This document shows, piece after piece, positions 34,401 through 48,600 of a stretch of DNA of 64,000 nucleotides. The stretch covers positions 10,305,216-10,369,215 of the forward strand of contig NC_134433.1 of assembly GCF_030867145.1 (NCBI RefSeq), read 5' to 3'. Below the pieces are notes generated by a model. It did no database searches. It was not told the DNA's origin and was given only the letters and a program-made list of their open reading frames with translations. Each line of letters starts with the position of its first letter. The first letter of the stretch is position 1. The DNA comes from Opisthocomus hoazin (lineage: Eukaryota; Chordata; Aves; Opisthocomiformes; Opisthocomidae). Both the position numbers and the translations under genes were made by a program.

Positions 34401-37400
34401 GAGAAATGAGTCTGCAGTGTTTGTACTTGTTATGATGTGCCTCAATTATATACATTCAGATCATTTTCGGTCTAGCCAAATAAGAATGCTCTTTTTTCAG
34501 GCTACAGTTAAATAGGTTAGAGGTTGCCTACCAGTCTACACAAATCTCTGTTGCATGCAATTTTACTGCAGCATCATCGATCTGAATGTGCGTTTTTTCC
34601 ACATGTATGAATTCCTTGGGGTTTCTATTGATTTGCCACTAACGGCTCCTGAAATGAGGGGGGTGGAGAGGAGAGTGGGTTTTCTGTGTGAGGAATTTTG
34701 AGGCTACCTTTTGATTTCTGAGGGGGGTAAAAAGATTTAGAAGTTTACTGTTTAAAAAATAAACCTGAAGCTTGACATGAAAAGTAATTTATGGGATTTC
34801 CAACTGGTGTTGTAGCTCATCAGCAAACACTCTGGATTCTGGGTGTCTGAGAGACAGCGGTGTCTTTAGAGCATTAGTGCCAGCTGCAATCCCAATTTCA
34901 GACAAACTTAATGGAATTCTGAGTGCTGAGACTGTACCACCTTCAACCCAAGCTCAGCTGTTGGATGAGTAACACTGCAAGACTTAAGACTGTGCTTACA
35001 ACTGTTTCTATTTTGGGAACAGCTGCTTAGGGCACTTCAGCTCTCTGAATCTTTGTACACCAGGTGGGATGGGGAGTTCTGTGCACATCGCTGCAGTCTG
35101 TGGTGAGATGCTGCCTGTTTTCTGTGTCCCTACCTTCCTCTGTAGATTGGGGTAAGGATTTTTGTAAGTTTGAGGAGCTGTGTCTGGGATAAGGCCTCTC
35201 TTTCTCCTCCGTTTGACTGCCCTCCTATGCCTGTGCTTCATTCCAAAGATGAACTGTTGGTGAAGATGTAATTTATGCAGTTGGAGAGAAACCTCCTGTT
35301 GCAATGAAACAAGATGTGCAGCTGTCATCACAGGCCTCTTGGGCCCAGGATTTCAACAGAAACAGCTTGATATTTTTTTCATCTGAAGCGGGTGCTCTAG
35401 TGACATGATGAAAATACAAACCTACATCCTTTCTCCTCCCCCTTATTCTCCAGCTTCCTGCATTCCACCCATTTAGGAGAAGAGTATCGTTAAAGCCATC
35501 CAGCAGTGGTGTTACCTTCTTCCATGGTGAAAGCTGAAGTGATTCAAAGCTGTTCCCTTGAAGTCGCTTGTTGAATTCTGGAATTGCTCCTGCTTGTTTG
35601 TAATATTTGAATGCTGAAGTCATTTATTTCATAGCAGTCTTATGCAGTGCAGCAGAAACTCAGTTTGAGCAACTTTCTGTTCTGGGTAACGTAAAATTTG
35701 CAAAGAGAGCGAGGTATTTGTAGCATTATGAGGAGGAAGACTCCCTGAAAAGCTTACATTGTGCCTTTGGGGACCATTTTTGGCTTTCAGGTGGGCACAG
35801 ATCCAGCTAACCTCCCCCAGCTATTGGCGCCTGCTGTCACTGAAGAGTGGTCTAGGTGGGTTTGGAGATGAAGTCTGGGGAGTATGGAATGACGACCTCC
35901 CTTGAACAGAGCTGGTTAAGGAAGGTACACAGTTATTTAAATTTGTAGGTTTTCGTTTAGCAATTTATTGCTACATATTACAATTACAATTTTAGCAGCT
36001 ACCCACTGCTTGAAAAACCCAGCGGGCTGAAACTAAATCCAAGGAAGATCTGTGATGATGTGAATGAATGGAGAAAAAAAATCAGAGCGCAAGCCAGTGT
36101 TGACCTTTTTCCCCATAATGAAAAGCACTGATTGAAATGGTACGTGATGATTGAGGATTCCTGGACTGCACATTGCTAAAGTTTTGACAGAGCTTCCACT
36201 GTCACTGCTGGTTTTGTGTGTGGGACAAAGGATAAAGACACACGTACACCCACGAGGGATGCTAGGAGGGTGGGGATGGTGATAAAACGGAGTACTCTGG
36301 AATCTACTTCTCCAGAGTTTTCTTTCTTCTCTTTCTGACCTGATTCATGCTGTGTGTTACAGCGGACTTAATTTTGTCTTCCTGATGAATACCGTACTAG
36401 TGTGAAAGAGTGCACTGGATTTTTAAATTGTTTTCCAGCATAGGAGGAGCGTCACAGTGAGCCTATCTGAGGCCACAGCACATTACTTGGGAAGAAGTAT
36501 GGGGCTAAGGAACTAAGAGAGACTGGGTAAGACAAATAATTTTCTAAAACTAGTCACATGATTTCATTAATCACTTTTTTTTGTGTTAACTCGCTGGAAG
36601 AATGTCATTGACTTGCAAAGGAAAAAGGCTGTTGTTGAATTTCCATCTTGGCAGATGTCTAGAGACCTAATTACGCTTAATAGCAAGAAGAACTTTTTAT
36701 CTAAATATTTTTCAATATTGAAAGTGCAATTTTAGGTCAAAATAAACAGTTTATATTGAAATAATACACACCCCAGGTACTGGGTTCCTTTTAAAACAAA
36801 ACAAAATTTCCAAGCTTCTCATGTTAAAATTGGGAAAAATCGTTTGGTTTTACAGATGCTACGAAGGAGAAAGAAAGCGAGCGAGTGTTGAGTGTGTAAT
36901 TCAGGTGCAAAGCTGGGAGTCAAGTGAGAGGGTTTCTGTTTCTGCCTTTGGAGTTAGCTTCCCGTGCAATGCTCTGTAAAGCACACAGCCTTCTAAAAAT
37001 ATTTTCGCAATTTTAAAATGAAATTTGCAGCTCTAGTTTCAAAGAGGTGCTTGAAGCTTAGGTCCTTGTGCTTGTAAGAGTATTGGGGGGATTTGCTGAT
37101 GGGCAAAGGCACTTCCACTGAAGATCTGTCAATCTTCTAACAAACAGAACATTGGCAAGTGTTGCTGGGAGTAAGCTTGCAAATTACTTGTAACATAGCA
37201 TGCTGATAAACACTGGTAAAGCTGCAACATGTGCTTACAACGCCCACTGTATTTTTTTTCATGTATTTCAGAACTCTAATTCTTAATTCTCCTCTCTTTT
37301 AAGCAAATTTTCTGAGGGCTTACTTTGCAAATGATTTACTCCACTGTAAACCAGGTTATAGCAGTATAAAAGGGTCTTTGCGTGATGGTTTCCTCTCTAC

Positions 37401-40400
37401 CACAGAACTAGGAAGTTACTCTGGTACTTCTCTCGGAATCAGCAATAATTTAAGGCATTTCAGTGAGGTTGTGTGTGGCTGTCTCTGGGCTGAACTACCG
37501 TGGCCCCGTTCCAGCTTTTTCCTGCGCTGGTTTGGACCCTGCCCCAACGGCCTATGCTGTTTACTTTCTGCTCTGTGGTAAATGGATGTCACTTCCTTGA
37601 TTAAAATGCTGGTGCGCAGCCAAGTTCTCTTCGTTTGGGCTCGCACGCTCGGAGGAGCAGCGCACCCAGCAAGCGCGCATGCTGTTGAACCCAGTGGTGT
37701 GCCACGCTCCTTGATCTGGCTCCTGGCTGGACGTGCTGCGATGTGCTGCGTCTCCTGCCTTCCGAGACGCCCAGTGCCCACACATAGAGGCTTTTGAGGG
37801 CATCTGCGAGGTGGAGAAGCGTCACGCTGTATTAAAGAGGTTCTGAAGCTGGATTACCAGAAGGCACAAGCTGGCCTCCCAGCCGTGTACTGTCCCCATC
37901 CCACGGGGAAGGTCTAGACAGCGTGCGGGCATGGAGGGGGCTGGTATCAGCCTGCTTGGTCCATCGAAAGCAGCCAGCGGACGTGAGTGTGCAGATGCTT
38001 TTCAAGTGCAACTGCTAGCCCTGATGTGCCCGACAGCGTAGGTGCTCTTGGGTGCACAGAAGCCTGACCAAGACGCCACAGAAACTAACCTGGACGACGT
38101 GTTCTGGCTGTGGTCGGCACGGATTGACCTGAGTGCTCTGTCCTCTGCCTTTGTAGCTGGCCAGTTTCTCACCTGAAAAACTCTTAGACTGACATTGAAG
38201 TTGCTGATCAGGCTGGTGAGCAATCATATATTTGTCTTCGTAAAGATTATTGGTATTGCATACTTACGTGATTAGAGCTGTGAAGTGTCTCCAGATGTTT
38301 TGAAGGCATAGAACTAAACAGAAAAATGTCTCCTCCCTCCATACCAAATTTCCAGTCTCTCTCCCCTCTGAACACTCGTGTTTCTAGCTGTGCTGATATT
38401 TATTTATGTATTTTTGCAAAGTATGCATGTTGTTACCTTTGGCACATGTGAACTAGTACTTTTACTCATAAGCCCATTTTTTTTAATATCCCTAGATAAA
38501 AATGTGTTCAATCCAGTTGTTGTATATAGCAAATCAGATTTATTGGCTTTGTGACTAGCCAGGGCTGGTCCCCACTCTTCATTTTCTTACACTTCGTACT
38601 GGTTAGGACACCACCTCTGCAAATGTCGTGCTCAGACTGGCAGCCTGCCTCCTTCCCTTGTCCTTCCTGCCAATGGCTAATTTGCTGAATTTTCCACCTG
38701 TCCCAACATATGGTTGCTCCCATTTGTCATAATTCAGGTCTGTGTGACTGTGACACAGGCTGATAAAAATCGTACTTCGTGCATAAATCTCATTTGAACA
38801 GATTATTCAATAGCTCTGTTGCCAAGTAAATACCAGTTTTTGACCAAGCAAGCTGTGAATTCAGTTTGTAAGTGGTAGGTTATTAGTGAAACTAATCTTA
38901 GCAAGGCATTTCTTATCAGTGCAGGTTTACTTAAATAAAAAAGTACATTGTAAAAATGAGCAACTGTATAATGCTGTTAATGAGGAACCAAGATGGTTAA
39001 CTCATTAAATACTTCAATCTTTGCAAAACAGCATTCATGAAAGTGGGTTCTGATGAATTTTGCAGGGGATACAGTATGGAATAATAATGCAAAAATAATA
39101 ATTTTAAATGTACTTTAGCAAGACATCAGTATTTTAAAGCCAGACTGCCCTTTTCTGGTGTTCTGAATAGATTTCAGTGATCTTCAAGCTGCTAGAAATG
39201 GCAGAAGCTACTGCTTTTGTGAACAGCATTAATCCCAGTCTTGGTGTGTTGCCTTGAATGTTGTGTCTTAGCAATGAATGTGGCTTTGCTGTTGTGGAGG
39301 GCACACAGTGGATAAGGGTTGGATAAGCATTGCTGTGTAGCATCTGTACTTGAGGCACATAGACATTACTGGATTCTGCAGTTTGACAGTTACCTGGTGT
39401 TTGGCAAAGAGTGAGGGCAAGGTAAAGAGAGAAGACTGAGATGCTTCGCAGTAATCTCGTGGAAACCTCTGAGAAATGGGAGAAGACAATTCAGGATCAT
39501 AGGGGGGCTGTGAAAGGTAGTAAGACAGTAGCCAAGGAGGATGGCCTCTCGATGAATGAGGTGGAAAGAGGAGCTTGATGGTGCAGGGAGCTTACAGAAA
39601 AGGAGCTCATTGTGGTGAACAGCCTTCCTCTAAATTAGGAGGTGTGAGGGCAGCTGACAGTTAATGAGCAAGCATTGCTGTAGAAAAGCATGCCCTAGCA
39701 AAGCTACTCCTTGTCTTGTGTCTCCCTGCCTTTTTGGCACCCTTCTCCATTTGCAGGAGCCTCAAGGGTCACCAGGCCTCTGTTCCAGTGGCTGAAGGCC
39801 TCTCAGGAGGGGAGGAGTATTTGTTGCTGTGACTTCTCCTGTGGGAGCCAAGTCAGCTGCCTGTGGGAGCTGAGTTCCTTTTGATCCCTTAACTCAAGTG
39901 TCTCAGTGCTGCTACTGTGTTCCAGCCCCCGAATTCCTGCAGTCACGAAAACTAGCCAGACACAGTCATCAAGACCTTTATTATACAGAGCTGAAAGCTC
40001 AATGATCACGAGATGTTCCTTTCGCTTGTTCTAGTCTTTCGTGGTTTGCAGTCTTAGGAAAATAAGGGAAAATATTGTATTCAAACATAAACCACAGTTT
40101 TCCTACCCTTTGATAGAAATCCACAAAGCATGTGTAGTAGATCCTGTATGTAGACAGTGATCTCTGATACTCCAGCCACGAAGGTTATGGCATTAATATT
40201 GCATATATCATGAGAACCTGAGTTCAAACAGTTTGTTTAATGAAGATGGAAAGTATAAAAATCCAGGCTTGCGTTACAAATATTTAACAGTGTATGGGAG
40301 GAAAATTTTTACTTCACTGGTATTTCCTCCGGAATTAAATAACGCTTGCAAATTTATACAAAACTCATGGTGATGTATAGAACATGTTAATGAACAGGTG

Positions 40401-42001
40401 ATGAAATGAATTTCACTCTTCTGTTTAAAATCAGTGAAGAGACTCACAGCATTCACAGTTTCGTACTGAAAGCAGTCCGTCAGAGCGTGGTAGTGTGCTA
40501 GCACTGCTTTGCCCACAGACCATGGCAAGCAGTTCCCTCCCTCATCCAATGTTCATTGGATTTCTTCTGGCTTTTCCTTCAAGAGACTTAAGAAAGACGA
40601 TAAAACAATCACACTTCCCAAAACCAAGCCCAGCGTGATGGTTGCCGTGTGGGTGGATGTGTCTGCAGGTCCAGGACAGAGTGGTTAATCTTGCTTCTCC
40701 ACCTTTGGTGAAGCTCCTTCTCCCTTTGCTCCTGCAGATGCTCCAAGCAGAAGATGCAGTTAGGATTTAGGGCAGGTCCTGTTTGGCTGCCAGAAGTCAT
40801 CTGCTGAGCACCTGCCATATGGATTTCAGTTTCACAAAACCAAGCTCAGCTGCATAGTCGAAACAATTCTTTTCTGTGGCTCCCATTGCCGGTACGAGCA
40901 TCATGTCCAAGAATAATGAAGACTGCTGATATTACTAATGCCTGTAACGTTGGTCATGCCAATGAGTCAACATCTTTTATTCAAGAAGTTGCTTGAGAAT
41001 TCGTGCAGCCTACGGTGCTGTTAACTTTTCCAAACCAACATGTTACTACTAGTCAGGTAACTGTAAGTGTTTACCGAGACCTGGAGCACAACAAAGGAGT
41101 AGCTCTTTCTGCTGGTAAATTCTGTGGCTGGGCATTTATTTGTCGCTTCATCGGGGAGCTCCTTGCATGCAGACCAGCCGTTCATCTGCAAAGGGTTGAC
41201 GGGCTTTACACGAGGCAGTGCTTTCTAGTTACGATGCTCAAACTCTGTCACATCTGTGCCAACACCCCATCCGTCAAAGCATTGCTTATGGAAATTATTG
41301 GTTTCTGGATGGTGCTGACCACATTCCTCTGAATGGGTAACAAAACAAATAAGGGAATCGTTAGGCTGTAGCAAACATTGTGGAGATATCTAGGAAATTG
41401 CCATCCTGAAATTTCAGCGTGAAATTCTGCTTGTCACTATGAGTTCTCTCCCACTGGTAATGCTTATTTCCTCAGGCCTAAAACTGAGGCTGTAAAGAAC
41501 AGAGGAAAAATCCCTCTTGAAGCAGCTGCTGAATCTTACCTGCATTTCTTGCTGTTGTCTTAGTGCAGCTGCAGGCAGGTACAGAGACGTTTTAGCATCT
41601 TAAGCCTGTCGTGTCTGCTTGGTAGCGTAGCTGCCAGTTAGCAAAGCTTTGTCTGACTGGTGGCAGCCTTTTAAGTTCCCACGCAGCATCCACTGCGTGT
41701 TCCAGGTACCAACAGTGTAATTCTTGCTTTTCAGCTACTGTGGTCTCCTGGGAATTTGGAAATGGTAGCAGATACCTACAGAATTAGTTGTGGCAGCATT
41801 GACTGAGATGCAGAGCGTGATAGCCACTGCATGGGCAGAGGTGGGAACATTTGTGAGCTCCTTTTCTTGCGCTTGCAGCAGTCGAAGCCGCAGCTGGAGC
41901 AGGCTGCGGCATTGCCCAGGTGCCCGACCTGGGCGCTGTGTTACGAGACGATGGTTGCTGGCTGGCAGGTATCTCGAGTAGAGATAGAAAATGAGTAGAT
42001 G

Positions 42002-42100
42002 TGGCACTTCAGGATATGGTTGAGTAGGAATGGTGGCGTTGGTGGATGGTTGGACTCGATGATCTTAGAGGTCTTTTCCAACCTATGATTCTATGATTCG
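42002..42100 (+). mobile_element. Short CR1 3'-end fragment, sense
   Basis: The stretch from GGATATGGTTGAGTAGGAAT through GATCTTAGAGGTCTTTTCCA to ATGATTCTATGATTCG is the classic 3' tail of a CR1 element, with the ATTCTATG terminal repeat at the right end. Only about 100 bp is retained. Confidence 0.92.
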
Positions 42101-44680
42101 ATCTCTCGCTGTGCCTGGAGGAGGATCCCGCTTTGCCTGAGAGCTGACAGTGGCACAAAAGAAACATGGGATGCCTGCTCACAGTGCAGAGTACCTGCTT
42201 GGCAGGAACCCACCAGCCTCCCAAAATGCTGACAGAGAAATGAGAGCGCTCTCCTTCTGTGTGGCTGTCAACTGTCAGCACGAAGCGATTTTCAGTGAAG
42301 CATCTTTGTCAATGTAAATTCTGCATGTAGACAAGCCCTAACTTAAATTTACACCTACATGTAGAGATACTGAAGTAATTAAAACCTGCCATACAGTGCT
42401 ACAGGTTGAAGTAGTGTGCCTGTGTTGTAGGAATGGCTGTCGTGTTTCCATGTGTCCTTTCTCTTAGAGATGGGAAATATCTCTGGAAAAACATTACAGA
42501 TCAGAGGACAGTCCTGGTTATTAGTTGTTTGTTTATGGACGTTTCCCTTCCATGCTTTTGTGGATGAGCAGAATTAAGGTTCTTCTAAACCCACATCTGA
42601 GCCTTTTGTCAACCTTTTCATCTCCTGGCAATCACACAAAACTACAACGCCAGCTGAATGCTGAGTTCTGTCTTACTTTATCCTGGTTTGTGCACTCTCT
42701 TGTGTTTTTCTTCCCAATATTTGACATGTTGCAATGTTCCCAAGTGAAGGAGTGGGCTGTCTTTTTTAGGAAAACAAAGTTTTTGGGGCAGGCAGTAGTA
42801 TTTGTATATTCCGTTATCGTGGGTGGCCTTCAGTTTGCAGGGGTCCTTGAAACAGGAAGAGAACTTCACTACGGACGCAGTTTTCCGCTGCTGTGGAGGT
42901 TGTGAATACTGGTTTCACTGTGCAGCTTTTGTGTTGTTTAGGTTTGCAATTCCTGGGAACAAATTAAATCTCCAAACAGCGTAGTTTAAAATAGAAATTC
43001 AGTGGTTTTTGTAATAGAAAGGATGTGTTAACTTCTGAGTGGGGCTGATTGCTTGAAAATTAACGTGCAGAAAGAAAATTGGAGTGTTTTTTGTGTATGA
43101 TATCTAAAACGTGTGTTTTGATTGCAGTGCAGAGCTAATAAAAATGGATTATATGTTATTTCCGTTCATGGAATGCTTCTCTCCATGTATTTATTAGGTG
43201 ATAATTACCCCTGCTTATACAGGATGAGTACTGTGGCATGTGAAACTAATCGTTAGGCTGAGACACTCTGCCATTAATGCTTTCAGGCTTCAGGTCCCTC
43301 TGTGTCAGTAAGACCTCGCGCTGTTTTTCACTGATTCTTGCTTATGCTTATAAATAACAACTGTGTTTAAGCTTATGATCTTCTGACACCAGGTTTTGTA
43401 CAAGAGATGTCACACAAATCAAAGATTTTGGTGGCCTAAAGGGTCTTGTTTTGCTGTGTGGTGACTGTCCCGAGCGTTCTCTGAGCAGACCGCACGCGTT
43501 CCTGCCACGGCAGTTTGCTGCCCGAAGCTGCTGGGGAAGCACAGCACCTCGCTTGTTCTGTCTGAGAACGGCTCCAAATGGTGTGGGAGGAGGATGGTCA
43601 AGGCACCGCCAAAACTTTATGTCAGCACTCAGTGAGAGGATAGCAGGGCATGGAGAACATACTGATGGCGCTTTAGTATTGTGATTTTTGGTGTTTGATA
43701 GAATCAGCATGTGATGGCTTTGATATCACAGCTCTCTGTAATGATAGTCTTGTGCCGTGTGTCTCTGCCTGCCTTTGGCCACCTCTGTCCTTCCGTCAGC
43801 CAGCTGGTGCTCCTGTTTGTCGGCTGCCATGCTGTTCTCAGAGACTCAGTTGCCAGTCTGAGCGCAGTTTCCCCTACAGCATTGTGCACATCGGCTGCGC
43901 TAAGAATTGTTGATCGTGTCATCAATCTGTAGATTTTCACTTAAACGTTAAATCTGCTGAGCCTGCAGGGTGGAGTTCATTGGTAAGCTCACCATTGTGG
44001 GTTTTGAAAGGCATCTGTCCACTGCAGTGACAGCAGTGACTTTGACGAGCCAAATTCAGCTAGATTTTGAAAAGATTAAAGATGCCACTAAAGCTACAAA
44101 TACTGGAACTGCACCGAACTGCAAAAGCTTCCCAATTCAAGTACATCAACCCGAAAGACTTAGCATAGCTTAAAAAAAACCCCAAAAAATAAACGACCCC
44201 CACCCCCCACCCCAACAGAACAGTATGTTGCTATATTATATTATATACCAAATAACCTTTAGGACTGATACCAGCCCTCTTCCCTTGGGAATCTGCAGTT
44301 TTACAGTGGCAATGCTCACTGAGGGGAAAGAAATGAATTGGCTGTGTAGCTGAGAGATGTTTTATTGCCAGAAGTTTATAAAATTGAGCAGTTGCTGAAC
44401 ACTGTCCACAGTGGACCTGATTTTTAAGACATAAAAGAAGCACAGTCCAGGAACTACAGTGTGAATGCAGAAATGCAGAGGAGGCAATTTGTATTCTGTT
44501 TACCAGTAAGTGATGACACATGGTGTATGCTCTAGAAACTGAATGCCCAGATGAATTCAGATTTGTGAACTCCCAAAAGCAAGTTTATAGCAGTGCGTTT
44601 CTGGCGTGCTGCTGCATGGGTGGTCTTAGAAGGCTCCAAAACTGTGCATTTTACACTGGACTGTGAGGATTTTAGGTAAG

Positions 44681-44706
44681 TGTGTGTGTGTGTGTGTATA
44701 TATATA
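44681..44706. repeat. (TG)n(TA)n microsatellite
   Basis: About eight TG units are followed by TA units, within RFFL intron 1. Confidence 0.9.
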
Positions 44707-45424
44707 ATTATTTGGCTTAAAAAAAGAGTGTCTCAGATGCAGTTGTTTTCCCAAGTAAGCTACTGGAAGCTAGTATTTTTTTTCTTACATTACTGACATT
44801 TACTTGCTGTGTGGGGATTTAGCCTTGTGATGCTGCAAATTCAGCTGAGAACTGGTGTATGTTGAATCAGTGGCTCCACTGTCCTTGTCTTCTGTTGTAT
44901 TTCTTTAACTATGTAGCTGTAAATCTGTAGACAGATTTAGAATAAAATTGAAGAATGGCAATCTATGATCTTGCTGCCGATTTTATTTAAATTAGGTATG
45001 AGACTTAATTTGAGCTGCTGTTTGCTTTTCCCGATGCACAAAACCCAAAGTCAGTGTATTGTGGCTTACGTGGAATAAAGACAGCCTGTTACAGCAAACT
45101 TGATCACAGAGTCTCATACAGCCAACTGGAACATAAATTTTATCTTATCTTATCTTTGCTGTAATCTCTTAACTCTTAAGAAATTCCAGTAATAACGATC
45201 CTGAACTTTATATGTCTTTTCTCACCGAAGGCACACCGTGCCAGGCTGGGTGTGTGGTTTTTGCACGTGCTTGTAAGTTAGAGGACAGATCAAAACTTAC
45301 GAACACGCTGTCAAAAAATGAACTGCTGGTGGGAAATTTAGATATGTATTTCATGCTTTGTTCTCACTTTCGCCGGCAGATTGTTTCCCATGGCATTTCT
45401 AATGTGTATCTTTTCCACTTCCAG

Positions 45425-45615
45425 TTACTATGTGGGCAAGCTGCTGTAATTGGTTTTGTCTGGATGGCTCACCTGAAGAGATGCAGCCGCAGCCACAGCA
45501 GGGAGCCAGAGCCCAAGCCTATACCAACCCCGGGTACAGCTCCTACCCGTCTCCCACGGCTTCTCAACAGAGCTGCAAAGCGTGTGGGGTGCACTTCGAG
45601 AACCCCTCTAGGAAG
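45425..45615 (+). CDS. RFFL: RFFL first coding exon
   Basis: The acceptor TTCCACTTCCAG ends at 45424, five nt before the ATG (A at -3). The exon encodes residues 1-62: the cysteine-rich N-terminus, a Pro/Gln/Tyr-rich stretch and the first zinc-binding pair CKACG. The donor is AAG/GTGAGC. Confidence 0.94.
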
Positions 45616-48600
45616 GTGAGCCGCAAGCGTCGTCTCTGGCACTGCTGACTTAGGGGAGTGGTCAGTGTGACTGCAGTATGCTGTCTGACTTTCATTTAAT
45701 TACAAAAAGCCAGTCTGAAGAGTAACGGGTGCCCGTTAGAGGCCTCTGATTTGAGGACACACCATATGGGAAAAGACAGCTTGCCTTTCTGTCTGTGTCT
45801 TTAGTCATTCTTTCGCAATTAGCAGGTGTAGTTAAAGATGACTGGAAATGTGGTAGTTAACCTTCGGTAGACTTGGCTTTCCCAGGCGCTGACAGAAGAA
45901 AGCCAAACTGCTCATAATCATTTAAAGGAGCATTAACTTGAGCATGAGTTTTTGAATTTGTTATTTAAAAACACTAATATCCTTTAAAACAAACAAAGAA
46001 AGAAGTTGTGGCAAGAGGTTTAGTAATCTGCTTGTGCTTTCAGTAAAGGAAGATCTGCATGTCTCTTTTCCAAACTATTGTTGCTCAAACTAAAAAGCCA
46101 CGGAAGTTTATTGAGGGTGTGTGTAGAATTGTTGATGCTCGGTGCCAAAAGAAAAAAAATAAATCAATTTTATTTTGTTTATAAACTTCATTTTGAGCTT
46201 ATAGGTGCCAAAGTAATTGTTGCCACAAAATTTTTAATTAGACTGCAAACCCTGTCTGGGACATTATTTGGGGATGGTGGTTCCTATAATGCTGCTTGAA
46301 GAATGCTTTAGTGAGGAAAGTTGTTCAGAGTCCAAACTCTGTGGCTTAAGAAGTGTCCTATGTATAGCATGTTAGTGACCTTAATAATGTGAGAACTTAA
46401 AAACTGCAGTGGATTTTGGCCACAGCCCTTTTCGATTAGATGGGGAAGTTAATAAGTTGGTCTTTCTTGCACCTTTTTATTCATGCGTGCTGGCTCATGG
46501 GAGAAATGGTAAGTCTTGGCAGGGCTGTTGCTTTCTACTCACAGAACAATAGGGATGTTTATGCATTTTTGGACTGAGAAATGTTACCACTGCAGAAATC
46601 ACTAGAAAATTAAATTTTGGTAATATTTTGGGTATGTAAATACGCTCAGACTTTTCCTGACAATAGGCAGATTCTGGGTCAGCTGGGAATGATGCAGTCA
46701 CTGGACAGGACTCCACATAGTGCTGTCTTTAACATTGCCCTCATTAATGTGATGTGTCTTTGCAAACACTTGCCATAAGAATTGCTCTGAATCCAGTGCT
46801 TACTCTTCTGCATAGTAGCAAATAGTGGATGTAGACAATTCTGTGAAATGAAAAGAATTCATGCCGTTAAGTATGGGTTATACAGCAGCAGTGCTAGAGC
46901 CATGGTCCCATTTTTCCTGATGTCTTCTGAAATATGTGTTCTAATATAAGCTGTCTTTAAAGCAGTTGCTTGTATAGGAGTCATCAGTACTGCCCCAGGT
47001 ATGTGGAAACCCACTGACTGATTGGGGCTGGGCAGAGCTCTGGTGAGCAAATGCAGAGGACCTGCCAGAGCAGTTGCAGATGTTTCTGCCCCCAGCAGAC
47101 TTCCCTGTTTTCCTGCGGGAGCTGGCTGTCGGTGTAACTGGGGCAGCAGGGCACAATGGGTGCTGTTGTCCCAGCTGCTCCCATTCAGTGCAGGCTGTCA
47201 GTGAAAACGAGTTTGAGGTTTGTCTTCTGGATTGTGAAGGGGGGCTCCTAAACCTTCATTCCACCTTCCTTCTGCCACCACGACGACTGAGCGGTAGTCT
47301 TGATCTAGATAGCTACAGGTGGCAAAGCTTTAACAGCTGTGGAAAGGCCGGCTGCAGAGCTTGGCCGTCAGTCTTTGGTCTCCAGCAGAGAACTGAAGAC
47401 ATAAGTTATAAAACACTGACATGGTTGTAAGCTGTGTTAATTCTTTAATGCTGTGGATATGGACTGAGAAGTGTATGAAATCTCACTTTGCTGCAACGAG
47501 AGCATGGAAAACTCTGCATTCTCTCCCAGGAGAGGCAGTACCTTTGAACTCTAATACAATGGATAAAAATTAATTCCTTCCACACTGACTGTAAGGTGAC
47601 CATGAGGATAACCTAGGTTGCTGTAAAAAAACCCCAAAGCAGCAAACCCAAAAAAGCAGAATGATGGATACCATCATCTGAGTACTTGGTCTTTTATCAT
47701 AATTGTAGTTTAGTTTTCTTACAACATGGCATCTACTAAAAGGTTTAGGGCAGGGGACATCTGAATGGAGCATGTACTTATAAGACAAATCATAGAATCA
47801 TAGGTTGGAAAAGACCTCTAAGATCACTGAGTCCGACTGTCCACCTAACACCACTGTGCCTACTAAACCATATCCTGAAGCGCCACATCTACACGTTTTT
47901 TGAACACCTCCAGGGATGGGGACTCCAGCACCTCCCTGGGCAGCCTGTTCCAGTGCCTGACCACTCTTTCTGTGAAGAAGTTTTTCCTAATATCTAATCT
48001 AAACCTCCCCTGACGCAACTTGAGGCCACTGCCTCTCGTCCTATCGCTGGTTACCTGGGAGAAGAGACCAACACCCACCTCGCTACAACTTCCTGTGAGG
48101 TAGTTGTAGAGAGCAATAAGGTCCTCCCTCAGCCTCGTCTTCTCCAGAAGATGCTTTTAAGTAACTGTTGGAGCATCTTTAAAGGGTGTAAAATTTAATT
48201 GCGGTAGCAAAAATCTGAGGTTTTTTTGTGTTTTCCTTCTCTTAGATGACTCTTTGATCTTGGTTTCCTGCAGCAAACTGATTCCACAAAATCTTTTAAA
48301 CCAAGCATGTTTCATTTCCCTCTCCGCTGATAGAAAGCTATGGCAGACCCCATGCACCAGTACAAGCTTGGGGTGGACCTGCTGGAGTGCAGCTCTGTGG
48401 AGAGGGACTGGGAGTGCTGGGGGATGACAGGTTGACCATGAGCCAGCAGTGTGCCCTGGCTGCCAAGAAGGCCAATGGGATCCTGGGATGCTTGAAGAGG
48501 AGTGTGGCCAGCAGGGCGAGGGAGGTTCTCCTTCCCCTCTACACTGCCCTGGTGAGGCCCCATCTGGAGTACTGTGTCCAGTTCTGGGCTCCCCAGTTCA

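Larger units (their letters stand above)
25410..45424 (+). other. RFFL: RFFL intron 1 (about 20 kb), no coding sequence recognised
   Basis: The region is AT-rich, with only short open frames that match nothing I recognise. Features seen are a short CR1 3' end at 42002-42100, a GT/TA microsatellite at 44681-44706, a GC-richer patch at about 37480-38150 and a TAAT-rich block at 27061-27360. I see no RNA gene. Repeat density looks low, as is usual for bird DNA. Confidence 0.6.
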
